Source of the DNA: Rufibacter roseolus
GTDB lineage: Bacteria > Bacteroidota > Bacteroidia > Cytophagales > Hymenobacteraceae
DNA: 64,000 nucleotides
Assembly: GCF_017916365.1 (NCBI RefSeq)
Contig: NZ_JAFMSU010000002.1
Coordinates: 744,001-808,000 of the forward strand
Direction of reading: 5' to 3'
Positions 8,760-17,482 of this stretch are shown here, in pieces. The translations under genes were made by a program, and so were the position numbers. Every line of letters begins with the position of its first letter. The stretch's first letter is position 1. Below the pieces are notes generated by a model. That model searched no databases, was not told the origin of the DNA, and saw only the letters and a list, made by a program, of their open reading frames with translations.

Positions 8760-9283
8760 AATCCGGTATTTTTTTCCAGTGCCTCCTGCGCCACTTTTAC
8801 AATGTTAATGTAGGCTCCGCACCGGCAGATATTGCCGCTCATGAGATCCCTGATATCGTCCAGCGTCTTGGCTTTGCCTTCGTTCACCATGCCAATTACT
8901 GAACAGATTTGCCCTGGGGTACAGTAGCCGCACTGGAAAGCATCATGGTCAATGAAAGCCTGTTGCACCGGGTGCAGTTCTCCCTCTTTGGCCAGGCCTT
9001 CTACGGTGGTGATTTCTTTGTTTTCTTGCATCACCGCCAGGGTAAGGCAGGAATTGATGCGCTTGCCGTCCAGCAGAACCGTACAGGCCCCACATTGTCC
9101 GTGGTCGCATCCTTTTTTGGTTCCGGTTAACTGAAGGTGCTCCCGCAAGGCGTCCAGCACAGAGGTCCAGGGGGCAAGTTGGAGTTGGTGGGTGGTCCCA
9201 TTCACCCGAAGGGTAACCGTTCGGGTGTCGGGCAATTGCGGGCGTACGGCCGTTGTTGCCTGAAGAGAATTTTCTGTGTTCAT
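8756..9283 (-). CDS. Molybdenum hydroxylase 2Fe-2S subunit (PaoA/YagT-like)
   Basis: Small subunit with two 2Fe-2S clusters: the plant-ferredoxin type CDHGQCGACTVLLDG and final Cys of NSCL, then the helical domain CGYCTPGQIC and NICRCG. The ATG at 9283 gives 175 residues and is preferred because the extra 25 residues from an upstream ATG (9358) show no family similarity. Unlike E. coli PaoA, neither start gives a twin-arginine signal, so the complex is predicted to be cytoplasmic. First gene of the small-medium-large operon. Confidence 0.9.
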   Translation of the reverse strand: MNTENSLQATTAVRPQLPDTRTVTLRVNGTTHQLQLAPWTSVLDALREHLQLTGTKKGCDHGQCGACTVLLDGKRINSCLTLAVMQENKEITTVEGLAKEGELHPVQQAFIDHDAFQCGYCTPGQICSVIGMVNEGKAKTLDDIRDLMSGNICRCGAYINIVKVAQEALEKNTGL

Positions 9284-9480
9284 GGGGGTTCTGGTTGAAC
9301 AAGTGAAACTTACTTTTAACAGGTGCCAGTCATGTTTTCCAGGTTTTCTCACAGGCATCTTTTACACCTATCCAACCACACCCAAATTGGCGAACCATTT
9401 GCAATTGTCTTTCTTACGGGGCACACGCAGTTCTGTTAGGTCATTTAAGTAAATGATGGTGAAATGCCCTGTAGCAAAAA

Positions 9481-9526
9481 CAGCTGTTTTAACCCTGCTT
9501 TTTTTAAATCAGGGACAAAACAGCTG
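9481..9526. repeat. 17-bp inverted repeat downstream of mocA-like gene
   Basis: Arms 9481-9497 and 9510-9526 match at 15 of 17 positions around a T-rich loop. It sits between the stop of the MocA-like gene and the 2Fe-2S subunit gene and probably separates the two transcripts. Related to the GTTTTAGsCCTG palindrome family. Confidence 0.55.
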
Positions 9527-9592
9527 CTCAGCCAGGGCCTTGCGCGGTAGTATTCCAGCGCAGGCGAACCATAAAATAAGGAAGGGATATTA

Positions 9593-10189
9593 CTACTTAG
9601 TCTCGCCCGCTTTCAGAGCGGCATAATCTTCTGGGGTGTCAATGTCAGTGGCGCCGGCTGGGAATGGAAGGGAGATAACCTCTGAAGCATATAGCCCGAG
9701 CAACTTTTTAGCGCCTTCCTGGCCCTGCAGCTGCAACAATTGCGCGAAGAATTTTTCAGGAAACAGAACGGGAGCCCCTAATGTGCTTTGGTAGCTACTC
9801 GCCACTATTTGCTGGGTATTCTCCTGGTGGGCCTGAATAAGGCGGTTTAGGATATCAGAAGAGACAAAGGGTTGGTCGCAAAGCATGATAAGCGCCGCCG
9901 TACAGCCTGAAGAAACTTGTTGAAGGTGGATCAAGCCCGTCCGGATGGAAGAAGCCATTCCCTCAGACCAGGCTGGATTCAGAACCACCTGCACCTGAGT
10001 TGAGTCTAATTGGGGCAAGATGGCCTCGGCCTTAGCTCCTAACACCACAATGACCGGGGTTCCGGTAGAATCCAAGGCCGCCTGGAGGGCATGTTGCAAA
10101 AGCGTTTGTCCTTGGTAGACTAGCTGTTGCTTGGCCTGGCCTAAGCGGCTGGAGGAACCGGCGGCAAGTACAATGATCCCGGTGGTCAT
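9593..10189 (-). CDS. MocA-like molybdenum cofactor nucleotidyltransferase
   Basis: A 198-residue MobA/MocA-family NTP transferase with the signature LAAGSSSRLGQAKQ (8-21), the metal-site block MLCDQPFVSSDIL near 105 and PGxx-type C-terminus. MocA attaches CMP to Mo-cofactor to make MCD, the form bound by xanthine-oxidase-family enzymes of the type encoded next door; GMP addition (MobA) is less likely from this context. The start overlaps the end of xdhC by 4 bases, tying nucleotidylation to cofactor insertion. Confidence 0.85.
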   Translation of the reverse strand: MTTGIIVLAAGSSSRLGQAKQQLVYQGQTLLQHALQAALDSTGTPVIVVLGAKAEAILPQLDSTQVQVVLNPAWSEGMASSIRTGLIHLQQVSSGCTAALIMLCDQPFVSSDILNRLIQAHQENTQQIVASSYQSTLGAPVLFPEKFFAQLLQLQGQEGAKKLLGLYASEVISLPFPAGATDIDTPEDYAALKAGETK

Positions 10190-11352
10190 GCAGGGCAGGA
10201 CGTAATTGGGTAAACTGCAGGGGCAGCAGATTGGGCATGGATACTTTCCTGCTTGTCTCGCAGAAAACCAGCATTTCTGCGGGCTAAAACGGCTTTGATT
10301 TCAGCGAGAACAGAAAGGGCTATTTCTTCTGAAGTTTCTGCGCCAAGGTCAAGGCCTACGGGCCCAAACACTTTGCTTAGTTGGGATTCGGTCAGGGTCA
10401 GGCCTTCCTCCTGAAGTTCGTCTAACATGCGCTGCATTTTCTTCTTTGGCCCCAAAACACCCACGTAGGGCAGAGGAAGAGGCAAAAGCAACCGCAGCAT
10501 GGCCAAGTCATAGTTATAATTGTGCGTGAAGAGCAGAAAGATGGTATTCTGGTCCACCCTGACCTGGCTAAGAACCTGCTCTGGTTTGGCTACCAATACT
10601 TGCCGGGCATTGGGGAAGCGCTCTTGTGTGGCATAATTTGCGCGGCCGTCTATCACAGCAGTGGGCCAGCCCAGCAAATCTGCCATGGTCACCAAAGGCA
10701 TCACGTCGTTTCCGGCCCCGCAGATGACCAAGGCAGGGGCGGGTTGAATTACCTCCAGAAATGCGGTGAACGTGTTTTGGCCGTGTTTATAGGATTTTGT
10801 GCTGGAAACAAGGTTTTGCTTTGCTTCCAAAACATCGGCCTTGATCTGGGCTAGAAGGGAACTGGGCAATGCGGGGGTAATCTCTTCCTCCCCAGATTGG
10901 TTAAGGTAACAGGTGCCAGGTTGCGGGCCCTTTCGGTCATACAACGAGAACAGGGTAATTACTACGGTCACCTGTCGCTGACTAATAACCTTCTGCAACA
11001 GCGCCAGGGGATGGTTAGGCAAGTTTAGGTCTATGGGTTCAATTAGGATATGGATGATGCCGTTGCAGCCCAGGCCCACGCCCAGTTTGGCGTCATCGTC
11101 ATCCATGGTGTCGTATTTCACCAGGGCTGGTTTCCCTTCGTTCATGGCCATGCGGGCCTTACGCAGAGCGTCACCTTCCAAGCATCCGCCGCTAATGGCG
11201 CCAGTAAGCAGGCCATCCTCAGAAACCAGCATGCGGGCTCCGGGCCTGCGGTAAGAAGAGCCTTCCACGTGTACCACCGTGGCCAGGGCGGTCTGTTTTC
11301 CTTCTGCGGTATGGCGGGCAAAAGCCTCCACAATATCCTGTATTTCCTTCAT
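10186..11352 (-). CDS. XdhC/CoxI family molybdenum hydroxylase maturation protein
   Basis: Cofactor chaperone that binds Moco, promotes its sulfuration and inserts it into xanthine-oxidase-family enzymes. 388 residues with two domains: the N-terminal XdhC_CoxI domain with GSSYRRPGARMLV (31-43) and GAISGGCLEGD (51-61), and a C-terminal Rossmann domain beginning LVICGAGNDVMPL near 208, with VIDGRANYA following. Paired with the overlapping MocA-like gene and upstream of the PaoA-B-C-like trio, its likely client. Confidence 0.92.
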   Translation of the reverse strand: MKEIQDIVEAFARHTAEGKQTALATVVHVEGSSYRRPGARMLVSEDGLLTGAISGGCLEGDALRKARMAMNEGKPALVKYDTMDDDDAKLGVGLGCNGIIHILIEPIDLNLPNHPLALLQKVISQRQVTVVITLFSLYDRKGPQPGTCYLNQSGEEEITPALPSSLLAQIKADVLEAKQNLVSSTKSYKHGQNTFTAFLEVIQPAPALVICGAGNDVMPLVTMADLLGWPTAVIDGRANYATQERFPNARQVLVAKPEQVLSQVRVDQNTIFLLFTHNYNYDLAMLRLLLPLPLPYVGVLGPKKKMQRMLDELQEEGLTLTESQLSKVFGPVGLDLGAETSEEIALSVLAEIKAVLARRNAGFLRDKQESIHAQSAAPAVYPITSCPA

Positions 11353-11442
11353 GAGCGCTGTTCTTCTGGTTTAGTAGCCAATGGCCAAACGAAGATAGCA
11401 CTTCTACTCTTTTGATAGGCTTGGGGTTTAGGGGCTGATTTT

Positions 11443-11907
11443 CTAAAAACCGTCGTCTTCCGCATCCTGGGCCTGAACGCCCGGCGGATTGAACAGGCCC
11501 CACTTGTCTGTGACGTAGTTCCAAGGGTCAAAGCCCTGCACCCAATCCACGAAGAGGTACCGGTATTCCTCCACGGCTTCGCGCAGCAGGTGAAAATACT
11601 GCACATCCTTAAAACCGAACATCTCAAGGCTGTTGCAGTGGGAGAGGAGATCGTTGGCGGCTTTTCTGATGAGGGTAGCGTTTTCCATACGCAGGTCATA
11701 CAGGTCAGCCGCCTCGGCGCCGGCTACTTTCACCGTCAGAAAGGAGGCATCCAGGAGCATGTACTCTTTCAGGGAAGAAAGAATCTCGTCCTCTTCGTCT
11801 ATAAGACCCGCAATTTTTTTGGTGAGACTGAAAATCTCTCTTCCTTTCAGGTACAGCGGAAGTTGCTCAGGCACAGCGAAGCCTTCATCGTCATCGGGTG
11901 GAAGCAT
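11443..11907 (-). CDS. Conserved hypothetical protein (unrecognised)
   Basis: A 154-residue acidic, largely helical protein with no signal peptide or membrane segment. It contains a central helical region (DEEDEILSSLKEYMLLDASF) and an aromatic C-terminal half (VDWVQGFDPWNYVTDKWGLF). No domain is recognised. It lies 90 bases downstream of nothing on its own strand; xdhC starts after it, so it may be read into the xdhC unit. It is probably a real gene because codon use and length look normal and no better frame exists here. Confidence 0.6.
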   Translation of the reverse strand: MLPPDDDEGFAVPEQLPLYLKGREIFSLTKKIAGLIDEEDEILSSLKEYMLLDASFLTVKVAGAEAADLYDLRMENATLIRKAANDLLSHCNSLEMFGFKDVQYFHLLREAVEEYRYLFVDWVQGFDPWNYVTDKWGLFNPPGVQAQDAEDDGF

Positions 11908-12212
11908 AGGCAGGTGGCTTTTAGTAAATCTACTGAAGAATTGAGAAAGGATTACTAGAAAATTTGTTTTCTTTTTAAGTTCTAAGGGATTTTTGGAGCA
12001 AGAATGGGGTGAGTTGGAGCGGCTTACGGAAGAATCAGTAAGAGGCAGCTAGGTCAAAATTTAGAAGGGAGCTTTGGTGGAAGGATTTTGGCTCTATTTT
12101 TTATAAGGCCATCTAAACGGGCAATTACCCCAAGGCCTGGTTCTGGAGAACCAATAGGGAGTTTTGTTCAGAATGGAGAGAAAAGCCGAATGGCCCTTCT
12201 CCGGAAGGAGGA
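11908..12212. other. Gene-free stretch
   Basis: 305 AT-rich bases between two minus-strand hypothetical genes. No RNA gene, repeat or clear hairpin was recognised; it should contain the promoter of the 154-residue protein gene. Confidence 0.5.
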
Positions 12213-12452
12213 TTAGTTTTTCTTCCTTCCGGGCAGCGTTAGCTCAGGGCAAGGTGCCTGCATGTCTGAGGAGAAAGGCATGGGATTCCATGAACCGGTC
12301 ACAAAATCAGTGATGTAATCAGAGGAATGCCCCATCCGCTTCAGGCGCATGGCCAAAACAAGGTTCGCAACAGACATCTGCTCTGAGGGCCCTGCATACT
12401 GGTGCGACTGTAAAGGACTACCAAAAATATGATCCATCAGATAACTACTCAA
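12213..12452 (-). CDS. Small hypothetical protein (doubtful)
   Basis: An open frame of 79 residues with a helical middle (SVANLVLAMRLKRMGHSSDY) and a basic tail. No domain, signal or membrane segment is seen. It stands alone between gaps of about 300 bases, and no larger frame competes with it. It could be a real small regulatory protein or a chance frame. Confidence 0.35.
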   Translation of the reverse strand: MSSYLMDHIFGSPLQSHQYAGPSEQMSVANLVLAMRLKRMGHSSDYITDFVTGSWNPMPFSSDMQAPCPELTLPGRKKN

Positions 12453-12751
12453 CTATTAAGTATTAATTTATACATATAGTAACGATGGAAAAATACTAAA
12501 TAAACTTAAACAGGCAAGCAAAAAGAGCGACTTTATTTTTACTAGAAAACCACTTTAATTTTTTTGAATAAATAATCCCTGTTAAAGGTCTTTTAAACAA
12601 AATCACTATTTAAAAGCTTTTAGCACAACTTTGTATTTCCTGTAAGATGAAGTGGGGCAATATCTGCTTGAAAGTTAGTTATTTAAGGTTGCTTTCTTTA
12701 ACATTGAATCAATTCTGTGAATGTTAATAAAAAGCATATTGCCTTTTTAGG

Positions 12752-13201
12752 CTAACCTAAGTTTTGCACCTTTTGGGTAATCTCCTCTATCAGGTCTTCG
12801 CACCAGCGGGCGGCTATTTCATCTGATTCCTTTGTAGACCAAGACTCCAGATAAGCTTTCTCTATCCAAGTGGTGTTCTTATCTGGACCCACCTCATAGG
12901 AAGAATACTCAAGTTTGAATACCAACTCCTTACTCATGTCAAAGGTCTGGGCACCGGCAGGTTGGAACCCATTTAGCCGAAGCCTGAGACCTACCTGTTG
13001 CACGTTTCCGTTTTCTATGCTGATTTCCTTTTCTGAGAAGCCAGACCGGTCCTTCGTCCAGTTGTCTACCACGCGCTCCAGGTTGAAATCATCAAAGAGC
13101 GGGGTAATCTCGGTCAGGTTCTGAAAAATGTGCTCGGCTAATTGGGGCAGAATCTTGTTGTATAAATGAAGAATAGCTTCTTTGTCTCTGGTGTGCTGCA
13201 C
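12752..13201 (-). CDS. Conserved hypothetical protein (unrecognised)
   Basis: A 149-residue soluble protein: an N-terminal helical part (HLYNKILPQLAEHIFQNL), a beta-rich middle with an antiparallel pattern (VQQVGLRLRLNGFQPAG, FKLEYSSYEVGP) and a helical C-terminus. No family is recognised. It lies downstream of the cold-shock gene on the same strand but is separated from it by a strong terminator, so it is likely expressed on its own. Confidence 0.6.
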   Translation of the reverse strand: MQHTRDKEAILHLYNKILPQLAEHIFQNLTEITPLFDDFNLERVVDNWTKDRSGFSEKEISIENGNVQQVGLRLRLNGFQPAGAQTFDMSKELVFKLEYSSYEVGPDKNTTWIEKAYLESWSTKESDEIAARWCEDLIEEITQKVQNLG

Positions 13202-13449
13202 TGCTTTGTATGGTAAGTTGGTGAAAGGTCCTCCTTGTTATAGAGAGGGATAGACAAAGTACGGGCAAACCAGAGAGATTGCAGTCACAGCAGGTCAAAA
13301 AAAGGATTGAATGGATTCTTGGTGATTTGATTTCAGGAGAAGGAGGAAGTAGTTATCACCAGGCAAGTGGCGGCCCTTGATAAAACCATTCCCCTTTTAA
13401 GGTAATAATTAGAAAGGAGGCTAAAACAGGTGAGGGTGGGCAAAAAAAA

Positions 13450-13469
13450 GCCCTGCCTTTTGGCAGGGC
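13450..13469 (-). terminator. Strong intrinsic terminator after cspA-like gene
   Basis: GCCCTGCC (13450-13457) and GGCAGGGC (13462-13469) form an 8-bp GC-rich stem with a TTTT loop. It is flanked by 8 A on the left and 7 T on the right, so it should work in both directions; the gene it serves is the cold-shock gene, which ends at 13497. Confidence 0.9.
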
Positions 13470-13496
13470 TTTTTTTGATGTCTTTATCACTAAAGA

Positions 13497-13688
13497 CTAA
13501 GCGAGTCTAACGTTTACCGCGTTTAGCCCTTTTTTGCCTTCTTTGAGTTCAAAAGTAACTTCGTCATTCTCTCTGATTTCATCTACCAGACCAGAAACGT
13601 GTACAAAATACTCTTGGTTTGAATTGCTGTCTTTAATGAATCCGAAGCCTTTTTCGGTGTTAAAGAATTTTACTTTACCGTTGTTCAT
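13497..13688 (-). CDS. Cold-shock domain protein (CspA family)
   Basis: A 63-residue single cold-shock domain that binds single-stranded nucleic acid and acts as an RNA chaperone. It has the start VKFFNTEKGFGFIKD with RNP1-like KGFGFI and RNP2-like YFVHVSGL. The upstream region (about 13690-13800) is very AT-rich and would give a long untranslated leader, common for cold-shock genes. A strong terminator follows at 13450-13469. Confidence 0.95.
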   Translation of the reverse strand: MNNGKVKFFNTEKGFGFIKDSNSNQEYFVHVSGLVDEIRENDEVTFELKEGKKGLNAVNVRLA

Positions 13689-13830
13689 ATTGTTTTTGAT
13701 TATTCAGGTACTACCAAGTAAGTAAAAAAATCGTTCAATAGTATCTTAGTTTAAGAAAAAAAATTATTTTTTTCGGTATATACGATAGTATTAACCTCAA
13801 GGTAAACCCACTTTTCTAGTTAGAAGGCAA

Positions 13831-13860
13831 AAAAGAGGCCCTCATGCGAGAGCCTCTTTT
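13831..13860 (-). terminator. Intrinsic terminator after the subtilase gene
   Basis: AAAAGAGGC (13831-13839) pairs with GCCTCTTTT (13852-13860), with an additional CTC/GAG pair inside the loop. It lies 22 bases beyond the protease stop codon and gives a T-tract on the minus strand. Confidence 0.8.
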
Positions 13861-13881
13861 CCCAACCTAACTTAAGAATAA

Positions 13882-16611
13882 TTACTTGGCCAAAACCATT
13901 CTGTTGCTGATCTCTTTACCCTTGGTAGAAACCTTGTACAGGTAAGTACCGGCCGGTAAGTTATCGGCTTGGAAAGGCACTGAGTACGAACCGGCTCCTT
14001 TCTCTTCGGCCACCAGGGTGCGCACTTTGCTTCCTTTCAGGTTGTACACCTCAATGGTTACAAAGCCAGCTTCTTCCAGGGAGTAAGAGATAGTGGTAGT
14101 ACCGGTAAATGGATTTGGATAAGCGTAGTTTCTAGCTTGTGCCTGAGCAGGCAAACCAATGGCTGCGGAGCTGGCAGTTGCGGTTGGTTGCGTTACTGCG
14201 TTCCAGCTTTCGTGGGTACGCGTAACAATCACGGCAAACTCTGCTCTGGTAACTTCCTGCAAAGGCTTGAAGTTGGCGTGCATCTTAGGGAACAAGTCAA
14301 ATGGGCCTTGGGTCACAGAGTAGTAAGCGTTGATCAGGTTTAGATCAAGGGCCACACTCACGTAGCCTTCCAGTCCGGCAGGAATAGAAGCGCCGTCTTC
14401 AATAGGGTAAGATTGCCCGTCAATCGTCACAGAAACTGGTTTGCCGTTGCGTTGCAGCGCGTATTCCTGCAAGCCTAAAGACTGCACCAAAGAGTAAGCC
14501 AGTTGCGCCCGTTGCACGGTGCCGGTAGGGTTGAATTTACCGGTAGTCGCAGGCAGCATCACTCCGTTGAAGTTATGGGCTCTGTCTCTCAGGGCGGCGC
14601 CTTTAGCAGTTACTGATTCACCCAGCAGAGTTTGCGTGCCACTCAGGTCAGTGAAAGACAAAGTGCCGGTGGTAGGCATGAACTGCCGGATTCCCTGGCC
14701 CATCATGAGGTAATCTGCCAGATCAATGCGCTTCAAAGTTTCATTTGGTTTGAACCCGGTGGAAAGCCCATCCATCAGGCGTCTGGAAATGGCCATTTTA
14801 ATGGAAGCTTCGGCCGGGTGGCCAGCAATGTCAGTTAAACCAGTGGTTCCGGTGATCTTGGAAGTGTTCAGCGTTCCATTGATCGTTTCAGGCAGAGCCA
14901 GACCGTTCAGGCCCTCGGCCTTCAAAGTCCACGTGCCTGGTTCTGGAGAAGCTACAGCCATGCCTCGGTCAGAGTACAAAGCGAAGGCCACCGGAATACC
15001 GGAGCGGTACTCAACACCACTAGGTGACAGCAGGATCAGGTTCACCGGATTACCAGTTTGACCCAAAAGACCGGTGGCGTTGAATTTGGCTTCGATGCTG
15101 TTGGTACCGGAAGCCACGTTGAATGTGATTTGGTTGCCGGCCGCTACCACAGGGTTAAAGTTGATGGTGAAGGCCTGAGACTCAGAAGAAGTGTTCACTG
15201 AGCTTTTGAAAGTACGGGCATAGTTCAGGAAGGCACCAAAAGCAGTGTTTCTGTAGATGTGGTCCACCGCTGCGTAGGCATTCACGTAGCCGGACCCTAC
15301 TTCCCAGGACTCATGTCCGGGCATGTTGGTGGCGGTCTTCTGCAGAATCTCTTTCACCTGGCCGGGAGTCAAGGAAGGGTTTGCCTCCAATAATAAAGCC
15401 ACTACACCTGCTACGTGCGGAGTAGCCATGGAAGTACCACTCATATGCGCATAGAAGGGAATATGCGCCGGATCCAACAACTCCACATCCATCTGCGCGG
15501 ATAAAGATGACACAGGAGCGATGGCTCTTGTAGAAACCACGTCCACCCCAGGACCAACAATGGTTGGGCGGTTTTCATATTTCCAGGTCTGGTCTTCATA
15601 GGTAAAGGTACCGCCTTCGCCTTTCACCCCGCGGGAAGAGAAGTCGGCCAGCTTACCATATTTATCACCAGCCCCCACAGAGATCACCCAGGGAGCGATG
15701 GCGTAAGGGTTGTGGGTGTCAGAGCTGGGACCGTCGTTTCCGGCCGCAAAAACAGAGACTATCCCTAAATCATAGGCTTTCTTGGAAGCCAAGTTCACTG
15801 GATCAAACGGGTCAAAATCGCCGCTGGTACCCCAGGAGTTGCTGATAACCCTGATGCCATACTGGAATTGGTGGGTCAAGGCGTAGTCATAACCTCCAAG
15901 GGCGTCCAGGATGAACAGCGCCCCACCTGATCCATAGCCAACTAGGGTAGCACCCGGAGCCACTCCGGCGTACAGGCCGTTTGATCTGGCGCCGTTTCCG
16001 CCCACTGAACCCGCACAATGGGTACCATGGCCAGAATTGGTGTCAGTGTTCGGAACATTCTCCAGGTAAGTAACCGGCAGGAGGGTAGACAGGGAAGAAA
16101 GATTGGTTGAACCCAGAACGTTCTGCACCAGGTGCGTCCCCAATTTCACGTCCTCATGGGTTCCGTCAACGCCACTGTCGTTGATCATCACGCCTACGCC
16201 TTTGCCAGAAATTGGAACTCCTTTGTTGCGGGTGGTAAAGTTCTGGTCTTTTCTAAGACGCTGCACCCCGGTTAAGTTGGTGTCGTCATGGTTGAAGTAA
16301 GACAGTTTCTTGTTCAGGTAAATGGAGCGGACGTAAGGGCTTTTAGATAAGGCATCCACCTGCGCCTGGGTGGCTAATAAACCGGCAATAGGCAGGTTTT
16401 TGAAGGTGAGGCCCTTGTTGAGGCCCAGGCTTTGCAGGAGTTGCAGGTGCGTGCTGCTGGGAGCGCCGGACCCATTGAAGGTCACTACCACCTGAACGGG
16501 AGTAGTAGCAGATTGAAGTACCTGAACCAATTGTTTGTCAACAACGGCTTGACCAAAGGCTTGGGCCCCCAGGATGAAGGCTAGCGCAAAGACACTTAGT
16601 ACTTTCTTCAT
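13882..16611 (-). CDS. Secreted S8 subtilisin-like protease with SLH-like repeats and type IX sorting domain
   Basis: Predicted exported protease of 909 residues. The ATG at 16611 is chosen because it gives a clean signal peptide (MKKVLSVFALAFILGAQAFG); an ATG 8 codons upstream is possible. An I9-type propeptide spans about 30-105. The S8 catalytic triad is Asp145 (MINDSGVDG), His195 (SGHGTHCAGS) and Ser394 (GTSMATPHVAG), with oxyanion Asn292 (AAGNDG). A beta-sandwich follows at about 475-585. Three SLH-like repeats are seen near 592-640, 672-715 and 746-800 (GFKPNETLKRIDLADYL, KFNPTGTVQRAQLAYSL, NFKPLQEVTRAEFAVI). The last 80 residues are a type IX sorting domain (YPNPFTGTTTISYSL, GTYLYKVSTKG). 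The protein should cross the outer membrane by T9SS. Confidence 0.92.
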   Translation of the reverse strand: MKKVLSVFALAFILGAQAFGQAVVDKQLVQVLQSATTPVQVVVTFNGSGAPSSTHLQLLQSLGLNKGLTFKNLPIAGLLATQAQVDALSKSPYVRSIYLNKKLSYFNHDDTNLTGVQRLRKDQNFTTRNKGVPISGKGVGVMINDSGVDGTHEDVKLGTHLVQNVLGSTNLSSLSTLLPVTYLENVPNTDTNSGHGTHCAGSVGGNGARSNGLYAGVAPGATLVGYGSGGALFILDALGGYDYALTHQFQYGIRVISNSWGTSGDFDPFDPVNLASKKAYDLGIVSVFAAGNDGPSSDTHNPYAIAPWVISVGAGDKYGKLADFSSRGVKGEGGTFTYEDQTWKYENRPTIVGPGVDVVSTRAIAPVSSLSAQMDVELLDPAHIPFYAHMSGTSMATPHVAGVVALLLEANPSLTPGQVKEILQKTATNMPGHESWEVGSGYVNAYAAVDHIYRNTAFGAFLNYARTFKSSVNTSSESQAFTINFNPVVAAGNQITFNVASGTNSIEAKFNATGLLGQTGNPVNLILLSPSGVEYRSGIPVAFALYSDRGMAVASPEPGTWTLKAEGLNGLALPETINGTLNTSKITGTTGLTDIAGHPAEASIKMAISRRLMDGLSTGFKPNETLKRIDLADYLMMGQGIRQFMPTTGTLSFTDLSGTQTLLGESVTAKGAALRDRAHNFNGVMLPATTGKFNPTGTVQRAQLAYSLVQSLGLQEYALQRNGKPVSVTIDGQSYPIEDGASIPAGLEGYVSVALDLNLINAYYSVTQGPFDLFPKMHANFKPLQEVTRAEFAVIVTRTHESWNAVTQPTATASSAAIGLPAQAQARNYAYPNPFTGTTTISYSLEEAGFVTIEVYNLKGSKVRTLVAEEKGAGSYSVPFQADNLPAGTYLYKVSTKGKEISNRMVLAK

Positions 16612-16635
16612 GGTTTGAGAATAGAGGTTAGACAT

Positions 16636-17482
16636 AAATGTTTGTTAGGTGAGAAATAGGATTGGTGCATTTAAAAAAAACTGGCAAAACCATTTACCAG
16701 GTCTTCAGGAATAAATTCTGTCCTGAGGCCACAAGGCCCAATGGCAGCGGGTAAGTAAATAAGGGAGAAAATTATAGGTGATAGTTTAAGTAATCCTCTC
16801 TACCTAGGATGGTAGTGGAAAGTTGGGGAAAGGATATTAGTAGAGGTAACTTGCATAATTCTAATTCTAGATAAGAATTTTTAGGCTTTAAAACCTCACT
16901 TATTCCAAACAGTGCAATTCAGAAAGATAAGAAAGGACATCTTTATGTTAAGTACTTAACTTATTCAAGTAAATGTGAGAAGCAAAAAATTTCCTTTTAG
17001 TAGCCTTGCAAAACTATACTCCTGCTAAAAGAGAAAGGTTAACAGACTAAGTGTCTATACGTTTGTGCTTCATTTTTCCTTAGGATGGCCAAAAGCAAAG
17101 GGGGTAGCTATAATTACCCTGCCTACAAATAATCAAAGTTAAAGTAAACTCCTCTTGACAGTAATTGTGACCCGATGCAAGGAAAATACGGGTTAACGAA
17201 TCTTTAGATTAAAACAACACTTTATTAGATTATGAAAAAAGGTTTTAACTTAAGGTTCGGATAACCAGAAAGCATGATTTTTTGGAGGAAACAAAATAAT
17301 AATTTTTAGTAAAGTGCAGATGGCTTAAATCTTTTAAACTTGACCACACCCATTGTATCCGGTATTTTATTGTCAATACCAGAAGTTATTAGCAGTTGCC
17401 TTCTTGGTGATACAATAGCACTTTTCTTGTATAAGTGAATTGCCAAACTTAATTTTGAATTATAAACTCTATCTAACCCTTT
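16636..17482. other. 847-base gene-free stretch between divergent secreted-protein genes
   Basis: AT-rich intergenic DNA with no convincing reading frame or tRNA. It holds a perfect 14-base palindrome GTTAAGTACTTAAC at 16947-16960 and a 10-bp inverted repeat with one mismatch (16994-17003 with 17032-17041). These could be operators or parts of a small RNA. The region must carry promoters for both the subtilase and the 170-residue secreted protein. Confidence 0.5.

Noticed and set aside
12213-13201. Toxin-antitoxin pair
   Set aside because: The proteins show no known toxin or antitoxin features and are not adjacent or overlapping.
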